Shown in pieces: positions 31,561 to 38,952 of a stretch of 41,921 bases of DNA. The stretch comes from Thiocapsa sp. KS1. GTDB taxonomy: Bacteria > Pseudomonadota > Gammaproteobacteria > Chromatiales > Chromatiaceae. The notes beneath the pieces were generated by a model. That model was given only the letters and a program-made list of their open reading frames with translations. It had not been told where the DNA came from and made no database searches. A program made the position numbers and the translations under genes. Location: NCBI RefSeq assembly GCF_001499735.1, contig NZ_LN848260.1:1-41921 (forward strand). The letters run 5' to 3'. How positions within the stretch are numbered: the stretch's first letter is position 1; each line of letters begins with the position of its first letter.

Positions 31561-31630
31561 CGCCCGAATCGAGCTCCCGCGTCCGTCGTCGTACATGGCT
31601 TTGATCTTGTGAATCATGACCCACCCTTGC
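31561..31630 (-). pseudogene. IS21 istA N-terminal remnant
   Basis: The minus strand reads VMIHKIKAMYDDGRGSSIRA, the beginning of IstA-type transposases up to its helix-turn-helix. The continuation is scrambled. Confidence 0.6.
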
Positions 31631-31751
31631 AAATCGTCGTCCCCCGCACTGGCCAAAAAAGTGGCGCAGCCTGGGGCATATCGGCCTAAAAATCACACCC
31701 TGTAGTGGGTCAAAATAAATGGCCGTAGGTGGATCAGTTTAGGTGGCCATT

Positions 31752-32107
31752 AACACAACCCGACGGGTTTTTATCTGACGGGAGGGCAGGCCTCGGATTT
31801 GGTCGGTGCCGATCACTTGCTGGTCGATCTGGAGGTCGAAGCACTGCTCGCGGACAAGGCCTATGATGCGGATGAGCGGGTGCTTGATGTGTTGGAAGCA
31901 TGCGGGGCGATAGCGGTGATTCCACCGAAGCGCAACCGCCTGGTCCAACGCGCCTACGACAAGGAATTGTATAAAGCGCGCCATCTGATTGAAAATTTTT
32001 CCTAGAAGATCAATTAGTTAAGAGCGATTGCTACTCGATATGACAAGCTGTCTCGCAACTTTCTCGCCGGTGTGCACTTGGCCTCAGCATGCGTCCTGCT
32101 TAATTGA
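31752..32107 (+). pseudogene. IS5-type transposase, C-terminal part, interrupted
   Basis: The frame reads NPTGFYLTGGQASDLVGADH, LLADKAYDADERV, AVIPPKRNR and LYKARHLIENF, then meets TAG and a second TAG. After these it resumes in the same frame as LRAIATRYDKLSRNFLAGVH to the normal end. Two stop codons and the lost 5' half make it a pseudogene. The DDE aspartate lies in LLADKAYD and the glutamate in HLIENF. Confidence 0.85.
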
Positions 32108-32120
32108 TGACACGCCCTAG

Positions 32121-32450
32121 AACGCCTTGCGGCGCCGCGCAATAGGCCCCATCGAATGTTATGGCACTACTTTGAGGATTGCGGTCGCCGTGTACAAAAG
32201 AATCAGCGACTTAATCGATGCTAGGAGGGCAATATCAATGGGGTACTGTTAAATGTGGGCTAGCGACCCTCTGCACATCGTCCGTTGTCTATCCCAGTTT
32301 CCGGAAAAATCCTTTATACTTGATTCTTCTGAGGGGTGTGTCCACCTAATTTGACGCTACTCAAGGGCGATCATCCCAGGTAGCGTTATATTTGTCAGGG
32401 TAGCGGCACCACACCCGAAGCGGCGGTGCCGGGCCTTCAAGGAGGGGCCG
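32121..32450. other. luxR upstream region
   Basis: This 330-bp leader has no gene. It holds an inverted repeat ACGCTAC/GTAGCGT (32354-32360 and 32380-32386), which may be an operator or leader hairpin. Promoter elements are not clear enough to place. Confidence 0.4.
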
Positions 32451-33161
32451 ATGGATAGCTGGCAGGAAGATCGGCTGCACTTGCTGCTGACAATCGACAA
32501 CGAGCGGGAGCTGCTCGACAAGCTCTCATCGGTCGCCTGCGGCCTCGGCTTCGATTATTGCGCCTACGGTCTGCGCACGCCAGTGCCGCTCTCTCGGCCG
32601 CAGATCATCATGCTCAACAACTACCCGCTCGACTGGCAGGCCCGTTACCAGGAGAAGGGGTACTTGGCCATCGACCCCACGGTGGATCACGGCGCGCGCT
32701 CCTCGCTGCCGCTGATCTGGAGCGACGAGCTCTTCGCCTCGGCCCGCGAGCTGTGGGAGGAGGCCCGCTCCTTCGGCCTGCACTTCGGCTGGGCTCAATC
32801 CAGCCGGGACGCCCAGGGTATGGGGGGCTTGTTGACGCTGGCCCGCTCCGACGAGCCGCTCTCCGACGCGGAGCTGCGCGACAAGTCCGCGAAGATGAGC
32901 TGGCTCACGCAGATCGCCCACATTGGCATGTCGCGCTGCCTGGGGTCCCGGCTGCTCCCCGATACCGAGGGCCGTCTTACTGAACGGGAGCTGACGGTGC
33001 TGCGCTGGACCGCAGACGGCAAGACCTCCGGGGAGGTTTCGACCATCCTCGGCATTTCCGAGCGCACCGTCAACTTCCACATCAACCACGCGGTGGAGAA
33101 GCTCGGAGCCGCCAACAAACTAGCCGCTGCGGTGAAGGCGGCGGTGCTTGGGATGCTCTAG
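32451..33161 (+). CDS. LuxR-family quorum-sensing regulator
   Basis: This 236-residue transcription factor has an autoinducer-binding domain and a C-terminal GerE/LuxR helix-turn-helix. Ligand-contact residues of the family are present: Trp62 and Tyr66 (DWQARYQ), Asp75 (AIDP) and Trp90 (LIWSD). The DNA-binding domain runs from LTERELTVLRWTADGKTSGE through STILGISERTVNFHINHAVE. AAGGAGG lies 5 nt before the ATG, a strong site. With luxI at 24712 and a lux box upstream of that gene, it should switch on the cluster at high cell density; that wiring is inferred. Confidence 0.95.
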   Translation: MDSWQEDRLHLLLTIDNERELLDKLSSVACGLGFDYCAYGLRTPVPLSRPQIIMLNNYPLDWQARYQEKGYLAIDPTVDHGARSSLPLIWSDELFASARELWEEARSFGLHFGWAQSSRDAQGMGGLLTLARSDEPLSDAELRDKSAKMSWLTQIAHIGMSRCLGSRLLPDTEGRLTERELTVLRWTADGKTSGEVSTILGISERTVNFHINHAVEKLGAANKLAAAVKAAVLGML

Positions 33162-33254
33162 CGGCCTGTCGGGCTTTGGCGCCTGACCACCTGTCGCTTT
33201 GCCCGAGCCCGGTAGGCGCGGTCCGCCGTCTCGTTGGGCCCCGTGCCTCGGCCC

Positions 33255-33395
33255 AACCTCCTCCTCCAGCCAGCCGAAGAAACGGCGCATGCCGTACCAA
33301 ACACCGTCCTCCCAATCGCCGTCGCCCTCAATGACCCAGGCGCGGTCGGCGTCCGTCAGGTCGCGCCAGGGCACGTCCGTCGCAATGCCGATTGC
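33255..33395 (-). pseudogene. Possible UvrA-like fragment
   Basis: The minus strand reads GIATDVPWRDLTDADRAWVI, EGDGDWEDGVWYGMRRFF and GWLEEE. It resembles a segment of mobile-element UvrA (excinuclease ABC) proteins. No ATP-binding motifs remain and the flanks are unrelated. The identification rests on this short stretch alone. Confidence 0.4.
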
Positions 33396-33509
33396 CAGCC
33401 AGCAGCTAGACGCGGAATGCCGCAGCGGCGCCACCATGCGGGTGGCGCCGTTCATCCTGCTCCGGTGTGGACGATGCGGATCTGGAATCTGCTCTGGGCT
33501 CGGTGATGA

Positions 33510-33836
33510 CGCGCGCATCGTCGCGCGATCCACGAGGACCTCAACGTCGTCGAGCAGTGGAATGGAGCCACGGACTTCGTCTTCTTTGCCCGGCGTGGCG
33601 AGATGGCCAGCAACCGTCGTGAGGACCATGAGCTCAGCATGCTGGCCCTGCACCTGATCCAGAACTGCATGGTCTACATCAACACGCTGATGATCCAAAC
33701 GTTACTGGAGAGGCCGCATTGGCAGGGACGGCTGACGCCGCGCGACTATGCGGCACTGACGCCCCTGATCTGGGAGCACGTCAACCCGTACGGCCGCTTC
33801 GAGTTGGACATGAGCACTCGCCTGGCCTTGCCTTGA
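33510..33836 (+). pseudogene. Tn3-family transposase, C-terminal fragment
   Basis: About 108 codons read [60 protein letters not shown] and [19 protein letters not shown], the end of Tn3 TnpA including the last catalytic region. The 5' part is lost at an in-frame stop (33507). The normal stop codon lies 40 bp before the transposon end at 33876. The final codons belong to the 74-bp inverted repeat. Confidence 0.88.
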
Positions 33837-33896
33837 GAGAAGTGGCGGCTGGTGACACGACTGTTGGGTCTACCCCGTCTCGGCACGGCATCGCCC

Positions 33897-34340
33897 TACC
33901 CTTGCGCCCCGCCCGACCGATCCCGGGTCCGGATGAGCGTCCGCAGCTCCTCGACATGGGCAGCGCGCTCGGCGAGGGTCGCGATGATCTCCTCCTCCTG
34001 CGCCACGCTGCGCTCCGCCCGCTCGGCGATCACCGCCTGAGCCTCGTGGAGCGCCGCATGCGCCTCCTCGTGGGTGCGTCGCTCCGTCGCAAACTCAGCG
34101 CGCAGACCCTCCGCATCGCCGCGTGCCCTGATCCAGATCCAGCTTCACCTCAAGACGCGCAGCGCCTCGAGCTCCCCGTCGAGCTTACCGATCTCGGCAA
34201 GGCACGCTCCTGCTCCAGGTCGCGGTGTGCGCGGGCGAGGGCCTCGCGCTCGCCGGTGAACTGCCCTGCACATCCTGCCAGGCGGTCCCCCGGACCTGCC
34301 GCAAGACCGGCTCGACCGCCCGGGTAAACTGATAGGTGGC
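33897..34340 (-). pseudogene. KfrA-like pseudogene
   Basis: The minus strand, in at least two frames, encodes a KfrA-like coiled-coil: FTGEREALARAHRDLEQERA, LAEIGKLDGELEALRVL, then RAEFATERRTHEEAHAALHE, AEQ-rich helices and the tail ERAAHVEELRTLIRTRDRSG. The N-terminal DNA-binding domain is missing. Upstream it keeps a degraded copy of the kfrA operator (34350-34386) and a following 60-bp stretch also found upstream of the intact gene, so it is a duplicated and decayed kfrA locus. Confidence 0.65.
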
Positions 34341-34517
34341 AATCTGTATGTAATAGTATGTTGTATTTTGTTACATATTATTTACAAAATATCTCAACGA
34401 CATAGACCTGAACCTGGAGACGACGGGTCTGCTGCCCCCCCGATGAGGTCATCGAGGTCGGGCATCGGCTGCTCGGCCTCGCCCCACTCTCCATGCCTCG
34501 CGGATCTGGGCAACCCG

Positions 34518-35438
34518 TCAGGGGGACTGGGGTTTACGGGGCGCACGCGCGCCTTTGGTCGTGCTTGGGGATTCCAGGGTCGGGATGAGTGCCCGTAGAT
34601 CGTCGAAGTGGGCGGTACGCTCCGTGAGCTGAGCCACCTGCACGCGCAGCTCACCCAACTGATCGCGCAGCTGCGCTGCTTGGTGTTCGAACTCGATCCT
34701 CGCCTTCCGCTCTGCCGTGGTCTGCTCCTTGGCGGCAGCCGCCTCCGACACTTTCAGCTTCACCTCACCTTGCAATTCGGCCAGCGCCGTCCGGGCCTGT
34801 GTGAGATCTGCCTGCAAACGTGTCCGCAGCTCCTCGGCGCTCTGCAACTGTCCATCCATTCGCCCCTTTTGCTCGCCTGCCGCGGCGAGTTCGCCACGCG
34901 CCGCGGCGAGTTCCGACTCCAGGGTCGTGACCTGACGCCCTCGCTCCTCGACCCGGGCCTCCAGCTCCCGACCTTTGGCAAGGACGCGCTCGATCTCCTG
35001 CCGAGCCTCCATCAGGTTGCGCTGTGTGTCGGCATGGGCCGACTGTTCCCGCTCCAGCGCGGCGAGGGTCTGCTCCAACTCCGCCGAGATCTGATCGGCC
35101 GCGTCCACCGCCTCGTTGCGCTCGTTTTCGTAACGGTCGTGGGCATCCTCGAGCGCTTGGCGCTCCTCGGCGAGTTTGGCTGCATGCTGAGCAGAGGCTT
35201 CCTTCCAGACCAGGCGCCCCGCTTCCTCGAAGGCCTGTTGCAGCGAAGGGGGGATGTCGATGATCTCGGCGCGGATGCGCTCCTCTTGACGGGTCTGCCG
35301 CCAAGCCTTCAACGCCTCGCTGATGGTCGTGAAGCTGCCGCCGCCGAGCGCTTTGCGGACCGACGCCATGGTCGGATTCTGACCGGCGGCGACCAGGGCG
35401 TCGGCAACCTCGATGATTTGCTCGTGGGTGATGGCCAT
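34518..35438 (-). CDS. kfrA: KfrA-like plasmid DNA-binding coiled-coil protein
   Basis: This 306-residue protein has the KfrA N-terminal DNA-binding domain (about 1-115): QIIEVADALVAAGQNPTMAS, VRKALGGGSFTTISEALKAW. A long coiled coil follows (about 70-290) rich in Glu/Ala/Gln heptads. Known: KfrA of IncP plasmids represses its own promoter and forms a multimeric scaffold aiding stable inheritance. A perfect palindrome at 35450-35484 lies 12 bp upstream of the ATG, fitting autorepression. The C-terminus is basic and disordered (TTKGARAPRKPQSP). It lies downstream of the Toprim gene on the same strand. Confidence 0.88.
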   Translation of the reverse strand: MAITHEQIIEVADALVAAGQNPTMASVRKALGGGSFTTISEALKAWRQTRQEERIRAEIIDIPPSLQQAFEEAGRLVWKEASAQHAAKLAEERQALEDAHDRYENERNEAVDAADQISAELEQTLAALEREQSAHADTQRNLMEARQEIERVLAKGRELEARVEERGRQVTTLESELAAARGELAAAGEQKGRMDGQLQSAEELRTRLQADLTQARTALAELQGEVKLKVSEAAAAKEQTTAERKARIEFEHQAAQLRDQLGELRVQVAQLTERTAHFDDLRALIPTLESPSTTKGARAPRKPQSP

Positions 35439-35449
35439 TGTCGTAAATC

Positions 35450-35484
35450 GTAGTAGTATGTTGTAAAATACAACATACTACTAC
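35450..35484. promoter_or_regulatory. Palindromic kfrA operator
   Basis: Arms GTAGTAGTATGTTGTA (35450-35465) and its exact complement (35469-35484) flank AAA. A degraded copy starting GTAATAGTATGTTGTA precedes the kfrA remnant near 34350. Position and symmetry fit a KfrA binding site. Confidence 0.8.
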
Positions 35485-35564
35485 ATACAAATCATGTCAA
35501 CGATATAGACCCGAACCTGAAGACCACGCGCCTGTACCTGCCCGACGCGGTCCTCGAGGTCTTG

Positions 35565-36542
35565 TCAAACCGCAAAGCGATCAATCAAAGGCGGATCAGG
35601 GCGGCTAGGCCGAGGTCGGCCCCCGCCCGCCCTCAGGACATCGTTCCAGTCCTGCCCTTCGCCGGGCTGGTCGCGGCAGATGACGAAGTCCTCCCGGCCC
35701 GTCTCGCGGGCGAGGGCCTCGATCCGGTCGGCGAGGGCGTGGCCGCCGGGATCGTTGTCGGTGGCGATCACGATCCGAGACCCCGGTCCCATCCGGCCGA
35801 TGGCACTGCGGAGCAACTCCGGCTGGGTGGGGTTGAGGCTGCCGCCGGTGCTCGCATAGCGGGCGGTGTCGTCCGGGTGCAGAACGGCATGGGAGAGCGC
35901 ATCGATACCGCTCTCGGCGATCACCAGAGCGGTGTCGGTGCTGTTTGCCGCGGAGAACCACAGGCCCTTCTCGCCGCCGGGGGCAAAGCCGGTGAACCCG
36001 CGGTTCTTCACCTCGTAGCCGCAGGGACCCTCCTGGTCGGCATGGGGAAAGATGGCGTTGGAGCGAAAATCCACCTTGAGCTTGCCGGCAAAGCGCGCGC
36101 TGTTGAGAAAGGACGCCGGCAGGCCCCGCTCTTCGAGGTAGCGGTGAAACAGCAGGGGTTTCATGCGGGCGAGTTCGAGCAGGACACGGGCGCGGTCGCG
36201 GGAGATTCGGGCGATCTCGCGGGCGAAGAGGTCGGGATCGGGCCGGGTGACATGGCGCGCCCCGCCCAGCCACGGGCGCAGCTCCTGCCGCACCCCGCCG
36301 AGCGAGCAGTTCCGGCGCTTCTGCACGAAGTCGATGATCGAGCCGTTGTCGAGGTCGTTCTGCACCGAGAAGTAAATCCAATGCCGATCCTCGGCTCTGG
36401 CGATCACGATCTTCTCGCCTGCCCGGGTGCGCATGACGACGGAGTTCTTCGAGCTGGCTCGGCGATCGAGGACATAGTCCTGCGCCGCGGCATACTCCGA
36501 GAGATTGATGAGTGTTTTGAAGTCGTCGAGCTCTTCGTCCAC
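35565..36542 (-). CDS. DUF3991/Toprim-domain plasmid protein
   Basis: This 325-residue protein starts at GTG 36542, with GGAGG 5 nt upstream. The N-terminal half matches DUF3991 (AAAQDYVLDRRASSKNSVVM, SIIDFVQKRRNCSLGGVRQE). The C-terminal Toprim fold has Glu in ALVIAESGIDAL and the metal pair in IVIATDNDPGG. Toprim folds occur in primases, topoisomerases and nucleases; DUF3991-Toprim proteins are common on plasmids, often next to mobilisation genes, and are thought to be primase-like. No helicase domain or zinc finger is present. A 72-bp remnant of a related gene lies at 10405-10476. Confidence 0.88.
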   Translation of the reverse strand: MDEELDDFKTLINLSEYAAAQDYVLDRRASSKNSVVMRTRAGEKIVIARAEDRHWIYFSVQNDLDNGSIIDFVQKRRNCSLGGVRQELRPWLGGARHVTRPDPDLFAREIARISRDRARVLLELARMKPLLFHRYLEERGLPASFLNSARFAGKLKVDFRSNAIFPHADQEGPCGYEVKNRGFTGFAPGGEKGLWFSAANSTDTALVIAESGIDALSHAVLHPDDTARYASTGGSLNPTQPELLRSAIGRMGPGSRIVIATDNDPGGHALADRIEALARETGREDFVICRDQPGEGQDWNDVLRAGGGRPRPSRPDPPLIDRFAV

Positions 36543-37029
36543 GTTCGCCTCCCCTCCTCCGCCTGAGCTTTTCCTGGGCCATAAACTCCGCTTATATCTT
36601 CTTTTTCCTACTGCCCAAAGTTGTGTTAGGACAGCGGGGAGGACGAAGTGTGAAGTGTGATGTTTGCCGGTCTTGGCCGACGTCAGGAGGCCTCAAGAGA
36701 AGTCCGTAGCCGAAGGCTAGGACTCCTTTTGAAGGGCACATGGATGTGCCCGCAAGGCCGCCGTAGGCGGGGCGAAGCCAGGGATGGCGAAGGGTAGGTC
36801 TTTAAGTCCGGCCGTGTGAGTGCCGTCGTTTTTTGAGTAAGCGCGAGCTTGAGAGCGTGAGGGTTGGAGGTTCGCGGCGATCGTATCGGAGGTCTGGCTG
36901 ACACTGGGAGCGTCTGTGATGGCGTGGTGAACGGCAACACCCCGAAGGGATACTTCAGGGGTCCGGCTCGCCAGCGGTTAGGAAAGGAATATAAAGGATA
37001 AAGAAGGAAAGGATAAGGCGTGAAAAAGT
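36543..37029. other. Intergenic region between the Toprim gene and oriV
   Basis: No gene is called over these 490 bp. The middle holds a run of three hairpins at 36701-36770 (see separate entry), and the right part leads into the AT-rich origin. Frames here (for example 37093-36683 on the minus strand) are shadows of the repeats. Confidence 0.5.
36701..36770. ncRNA. Three consecutive hairpins, candidate structured RNA or ssDNA signal
   Basis: In order: AGTCC-G-TAGCC-GAA-GGCTA-GGACT followed by CCTTTT; GGGCACA-TGGA-TGTGCCC (36734-36751); and CCGCC-GTA-GGCGG. All are perfect or nearly so and closely packed, near the origin. The first plus the T-run could terminate plus-strand transcription. 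Together they could be a small RNA, a single-strand initiation site or part of a transfer origin; the sequence alone does not decide. Confidence 0.35.
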
Positions 37030-37370
37030 GCCTAAAAAAATATATATAACAAAGCATTATAGAAACACTATTGCGGCTTCTGCCTACCACCATGCCCGGT
37101 ATTGCGGCTTGTGCCTACCACTTTTTTGGCCCATTGCGGCTTCTGCCTACTACATCTGCGGCGTCCACCTACCACATTTTTTAGGTATTGCGGCTTGTGC
37201 CTACCACTTTGCGACCAGTTTCTCGCCGAAAATTTATCGGGAATCACCCTCAAAAACGGCATTGCGGCGTCTGCCTACTACCTGTTGCGGCTTGTGCCTA
37301 CCAGTATTGCGGCTTGTGCCTACCACCTGTTGCTGCGTCTACTTACCACTGGGGACGGTTTTATCCACAG
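37030..37370. other. Iteron-type replication origin (oriV)
   Basis: Nine 21-bp iterons of consensus ATTGCGGCTTGTGCCTACCAC lie at 37070, 37101, 37133, 37155, 37187, 37261, 37284, 37306 and 37329; the one at 37155 is degenerate. An AT-rich tract (TATATATAACAAAGCATTAT, about 37040) is on the left. A perfect DnaA box TTATCCACA is at 37361-37369, inside the 3' end of the rep gene. This combination is the standard theta-replication origin, bound by the adjacent Rep and by DnaA. Confidence 0.9.
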
Positions 37371-38415
37371 AGGTGCGGGACAGGGCCGAGCGGGAATCCT
37401 TGAGACGGGCGTTGGCTGCTTTCACGTCCCTGATGAAGTCGGAGTGCGCGCATAACCGGTACTTGATATCGATGATCTTGCGCCCTTCCCTGCGCTCCTC
37501 CAGCCGCTCCCAGCTATGCAGTACCCGGTGTTTCAGTAATTCGTTGAAGGCTGCCTCGAGGAACTTGAGGTTGTCGTTGGTGCGCTTGTAGGTCAGCAGG
37601 CCGCTGTCGCGTTGTATGGAACTGTAGAGCGTCTGGTAGGGATCCATGAAGCTCGCGTTGGTGTAGTTGTGGGACAGGCGCTTGTGGAGCCAGCGCGCGA
37701 GCGGTGATGTCAGCGACATGAGCACGCCGTAGTTGAACTGTCGATAGGTCAGCTCGTTGACGCTCTTGGAGATCAGCGCGGGAAGGCGCGCGACCCAGGT
37801 CATTGAGCTGTCTTCGAGATACTTCTGGCGCGTCACCCGCGTGACGTCGGACAGGATGGGGGCGGAGTAGACCGGGTCGTCGGTTTCGTCAACGAACAGC
37901 GAGACGTGGGTTTTGGAGAGGATGTCGATAGAACGCTTGATCTCGTCGATGCTGCGGGTTTTGCCTCGCGCCTTGAGTTCCTTGCGGATCATCTGCACGG
38001 AAAACCGCACCCAGCTTTCAGTGTTGGCGGGATCGTGCAGGCCGCATTGCTGATCGGCGAAGATTTTGCGGATGACCTCCTCAACCAGCTCCTCGTCGGT
38101 GCTGGGATAGAAATCGATGTAGCTGCCCGCGATCTTGACTGAGGCGGGCTGGATGGCGACCCGGCAGGCGCTCTCGATCCTCTGACCGGCGCGCCGCGTG
38201 GCGTAAGCGAAGCAGTACTCATGCACCGGCAGGCGATTGTCGGCGCTGCGCAGAGCATTCTGGTTGCGGGGCGAGACGGCGTATTTCGGGATGGCGTCCC
38301 AGAGCTCGATGGTGTTGGAGAGTTCAGCGGCCTCGCCGAAAAACGTCGAGAACAGGTCGTACTGGACGCTGCGCAGCGGCTTTATCGGCGGCTTGCCTGT
38401 CAGTTGTTTCGCCAT
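37339..38415 (-). CDS. Iteron-binding replication initiation protein
   Basis: This 358-residue basic protein has the layout of TrfA/RepA-type initiators. Key stretches are LPVHEYCFAYATRRAGQRIE, the DNA-binding winged-helix parts FNYGVLMSLTSPLARWLHKR LSHN and YKRTNDNLKFLEAAFNELLK. It would bind the iterons and open the origin. The last iteron and the DnaA box overlap its final codons, placing oriV directly downstream. AGGGA precedes ATG 38415. It is read in the same direction as parA and the small partner gene, separated from them by 156 bp. I assign Rep by context plus these motifs; the incompatibility group is not determined. Confidence 0.85.
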   Translation of the reverse strand: MAKQLTGKPPIKPLRSVQYDLFSTFFGEAAELSNTIELWDAIPKYAVSPRNQNALRSADNRLPVHEYCFAYATRRAGQRIESACRVAIQPASVKIAGSYIDFYPSTDEELVEEVIRKIFADQQCGLHDPANTESWVRFSVQMIRKELKARGKTRSIDEIKRSIDILSKTHVSLFVDETDDPVYSAPILSDVTRVTRQKYLEDSSMTWVARLPALISKSVNELTYRQFNYGVLMSLTSPLARWLHKRLSHNYTNASFMDPYQTLYSSIQRDSGLLTYKRTNDNLKFLEAAFNELLKHRVLHSWERLEERREGRKIIDIKYRLCAHSDFIRDVKAANARLKDSRSALSRTSVDKTVPSGK

Positions 38416-38571
38416 GCCATTCCCTGCTCCTTGAGACTGGAAAAAATTTTTTGTTCAGTGGATTAGCCTTCCCGTCAAGGGCTCTTGCAGAGACGACCGG
38501 TAACTGAAAACACGAATCCGCCAACGTGGCAAGACGCCTGATAACGAGCCTACGTAAGCTAAATAGCCGGC

Positions 38572-38952
38572 TTATCCCTTGAGGCTTTCGACGGCCTCGA
38601 CGGCCTTGATCTTGTCTGTCGTCGGCAGTCCGTTCAGCAATAGCACCCCTGCCCTAACGATGTCGCTGCGCCCGCGCTCATAGAGGCCGCCTTGGCGGAT
38701 TTCGGCAACGAGGGTCTCGATGAGGTCGATGTCTTCCTGGAGCAGACTGTAAGTCTTTTGGCGGTAGCGCCGCTTGCGGGGATTGCCTGGGCCGCGCGTG
38801 GAGCCGGAACTGGTCATGATCTTGACCGGAGCGCTGGCGGCGACGCGGTCGGCGGCTTCGGACGGAATGTCGGGGACAGCGTTCTCGCGCGAAGCGGGTT
38901 TATTTTCCCCCTCCACAGCAACGCCGATATCAAACTTGCGGACCTTAGCCAT
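38572..38952 (-). CDS. Small ParA-partner (ParB/ParG-like) protein
   Basis: This 126-residue protein overlaps the ParA gene by 8 bp. The N-terminal half is disordered and rich in Pro/Ser/Ala. The C-terminal half has YRQKTYSLLQEDIDLIETLV and GGLYERGRSDIVRAGVLLLN, a ribbon-helix-helix-like DNA-binding fold typical of small centromere-binding partners of type Ib partition systems. It would bind centromere repeats and stimulate ParA ATPase through its flexible N-terminus. The likely centromere is the AT-rich repeat region at 39599-39740 upstream of parA. Confidence 0.8.
   Translation of the reverse strand: MAKVRKFDIGVAVEGENKPASRENAVPDIPSEAADRVAASAPVKIMTSSGSTRGPGNPRKRRYRQKTYSLLQEDIDLIETLVAEIRQGGLYERGRSDIVRAGVLLLNGLPTTDKIKAVEAVESLKG

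Larger units (their letters stand above)
31465..32120 (+). mobile_element. IS5-family (IS427-like) remnant with IS21 sequence inside
   Basis: The ends are 19-bp inverted repeats (31465-31483, CTAGGGCGTGTCATCAATT, and 32102-32120). CTAG at both edges may be the target duplication. The interior holds the C-terminal half of an IS5-type transposase. The first half is replaced by IS21-like pieces: an istA-like fragment on the minus strand and, near 31698-31756, what looks like an IS21-type end (TGTAGTGGGTCAAAATAAAT). At 656 bp it is shorter than a complete element and inactive. It separates the methyltransferase gene from luxR. Confidence 0.75.
23765..33876. mobile_element. 10.1-kb Tn3-family-like transposon carrying a quorum-sensing metabolic cluster
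   Basis: The ends are perfect inverted repeats of 74 bp (23765-23838 and 33803-33876), beginning GGGGTAGACCCAACAGTCGT. Each holds the terminal repeat plus the last codons of a Tn3-type transposase. The 5 bp on each outer side are identical, GTCTC (23760-23764 and 33877-33881). A 5-bp target duplication is the Tn3-family standard. Inside are luxI to luxR, a truncated vapC, an IS5-type remnant and transposase fragments, but no intact transposase or resolvase, so movement would need help in trans. The left end appears to be an inverted copy of the right end, joined to a second Tn3 tail. Confidence 0.8.

Noticed and set aside
33120-33698. 192-codon minus-strand gene
   Set aside because: Its N-terminal third is antisense to the Tn3 transposase tail; only a short UvrA-like stretch in the middle is credible, so it is listed as a fragment.
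35605-36582. 325-codon alternative frame over the Toprim gene
   Set aside because: Its translation is Arg/Pro/Gly-rich without motifs; the other frame shows DUF3991 and Toprim motifs and a good ribosome binding site.
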